Position numbers and translations under genes: made by a program. From positions 1 to 64,000 of the forward strand of contig NC_018949.1 of the NCBI RefSeq assembly GCF_000304475.1: 64,000 bases of DNA, in the 5' to 3' direction. This stretch comes from Kazachstania africana CBS 2517. Its lineage: Eukaryota > Ascomycota > Saccharomycetes > Saccharomycetales > Saccharomycetaceae. Below the pieces are notes generated by a model. The model was given only the letters and a program-made list of their open reading frames with translations. It was not told the DNA's origin and did no database searches. Positions 63,525 through 64,000 of the stretch are shown here, in pieces (position 1 is the stretch's first letter; every line of letters starts with the position of its first letter).

Positions 63525-64000
63525 ATGGAGGTGAATTTTTCGAACCTGTCGATCAGTGATAATAAGGAAAATGAAATGGATTTAAATATACTCGGGTTGT
63601 CGATTCAGGATGGTAATCCTTCGAAGAAATATATGAATTATTTGCCTGTTAATCCATCTCCTTTGAGACAAAATTTCAATGAATTGGCGTCCTATGACGA
63701 AATGGAGATAGACACCGAAGATGTTGTCGAGTCGAATGATGTTGACGTTTTGTTCAAGGATAATCTGAATATTGTACATGAAGAGACGGAAGAATTAGAT
63801 GAACTTGAAGTGGAAATCAATGAGAATGAAGAGATTTACGATGAAAAGGAATTATCCCTACCAAAGAAGAACGTTATCAAGGCACTCTTGTCTCCGACAC
63901 AACTGGGTGCCGCAGCTGCTGCAACTGCATACAAGGGAGGTCGAGAACTGACCCCGGAAGAACTAAAGAACGTATTGAAAGAAAGATCAAAATTACAACC
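63525..64000 (+). CDS. Acidic protein, N-terminal part only (runs off window)
   Basis: An ATG at 63525 opens a frame that stays open to the window end, 158 codons. The N-terminus contains a KEN tripeptide (residues 14-16, in SDNKENEMD), which can act as an APC/C degron. Residues about 64-112 are rich in Asp and Glu, and from about 118 the sequence turns helical with LLSPTQLGAAAAATAYKGG and LTPEELKNVLKER. I do not recognise the family. Codon use and absence of stops over 158 codons make it a genuine gene. A Reb1-type site lies 127 bases upstream. Confidence 0.75.
   Translation, partial: MEVNFSNLSISDNKENEMDLNILGLSIQDGNPSKKYMNYLPVNPSPLRQNFNELASYDEMEIDTEDVVESNDVDVLFKDNLNIVHEETEELDELEVEINENEEIYDEKELSLPKKNVIKALLSPTQLGAAAAATAYKGGRELTPEELKNVLKERSKLQ

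Overview
The window is nuclear DNA of a budding yeast (Saccharomycetaceae). It is AT-rich and almost intron-free, and every recognisable gene has a Saccharomyces cerevisiae counterpart in recognisable order. The order mixes genes that in S. cerevisiae lie on two sister tracks of the whole-genome duplication (chromosome VI right arm, YFR, and chromosome VII left arm, YGL), while many ancestral neighbours (PRE4, GUS1, RTF1, CSE1, BNA6 and others) are absent. That pattern points to a post-duplication species with its own gene losses, for example Kazachstania, Naumovozyma or a relative. Species identity is an inference; I cannot search.

Layout. (1) 1-9.1 kb: no convincing gene. (2) 9.1-16.3 kb: decayed or tiny genes, including two relics of small secreted, killer-toxin-like proteins with Kex2-type Lys-Arg sites, two short single-span membrane proteins that share a membrane motif, a hydrophobic 110-residue ORF and a two-frame relic. 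(3) 17.5-18.4 kb: an intact arginase-superfamily gene of bacterial type, a horizontal-transfer candidate. (4) 19.9-47.4 kb: a dense housekeeping block: hexokinase, RPN12, RET2, KGD4, BRR6, RAI1, RMD8, YGL242C, KAP114, CNN1, an intron-containing YFR045W-type mitochondrial carrier, an aldo/keto reductase, DUG1, IRC6, KEG1, ERJ5, a SAP155/SAP4 gene and an OSW7/SHE10 gene. (5) 48.1-54.8 kb: a second syntenic block, SAH1-MXR1-YEN1-GLN3 (YER043C to YER040W), joined to the first at a breakpoint near 47.4-48.1 kb. (6) 55.0-59.3 kb: a small hypothetical gene, tRNA-Phe(GAA) with an intron, IXR1, and a C2H2 zinc-finger gene with a degraded tandem copy beside it. (7) 59.3-63.5 kb: a second gene desert. 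(8) 63.5 kb to the end: the start of an unrecognised acidic protein that runs off the window.

Themes. The housekeeping genes serve proteasome assembly (RPN12 with a perfect PACE/Rpn4 site), COPI traffic, nuclear pore assembly, RNA 5'-end quality control, kinetochore structure, ER folding and glucan synthesis, glutathione breakdown, the methyl cycle and methionine repair, Holliday-junction resolution and nitrogen control. Points needing a second look are the secreted-toxin-like graveyard with its paired membrane ORFs, the GGDC-type ureohydrolase, an apparent single-base reading-frame break at the conserved 5' end of GLN3, a Dug1 N-terminal extension that looks like a mitochondrial presequence, the hidden 57-base intron in the carrier gene, and the zinc-finger pseudogene with two TGA stops.
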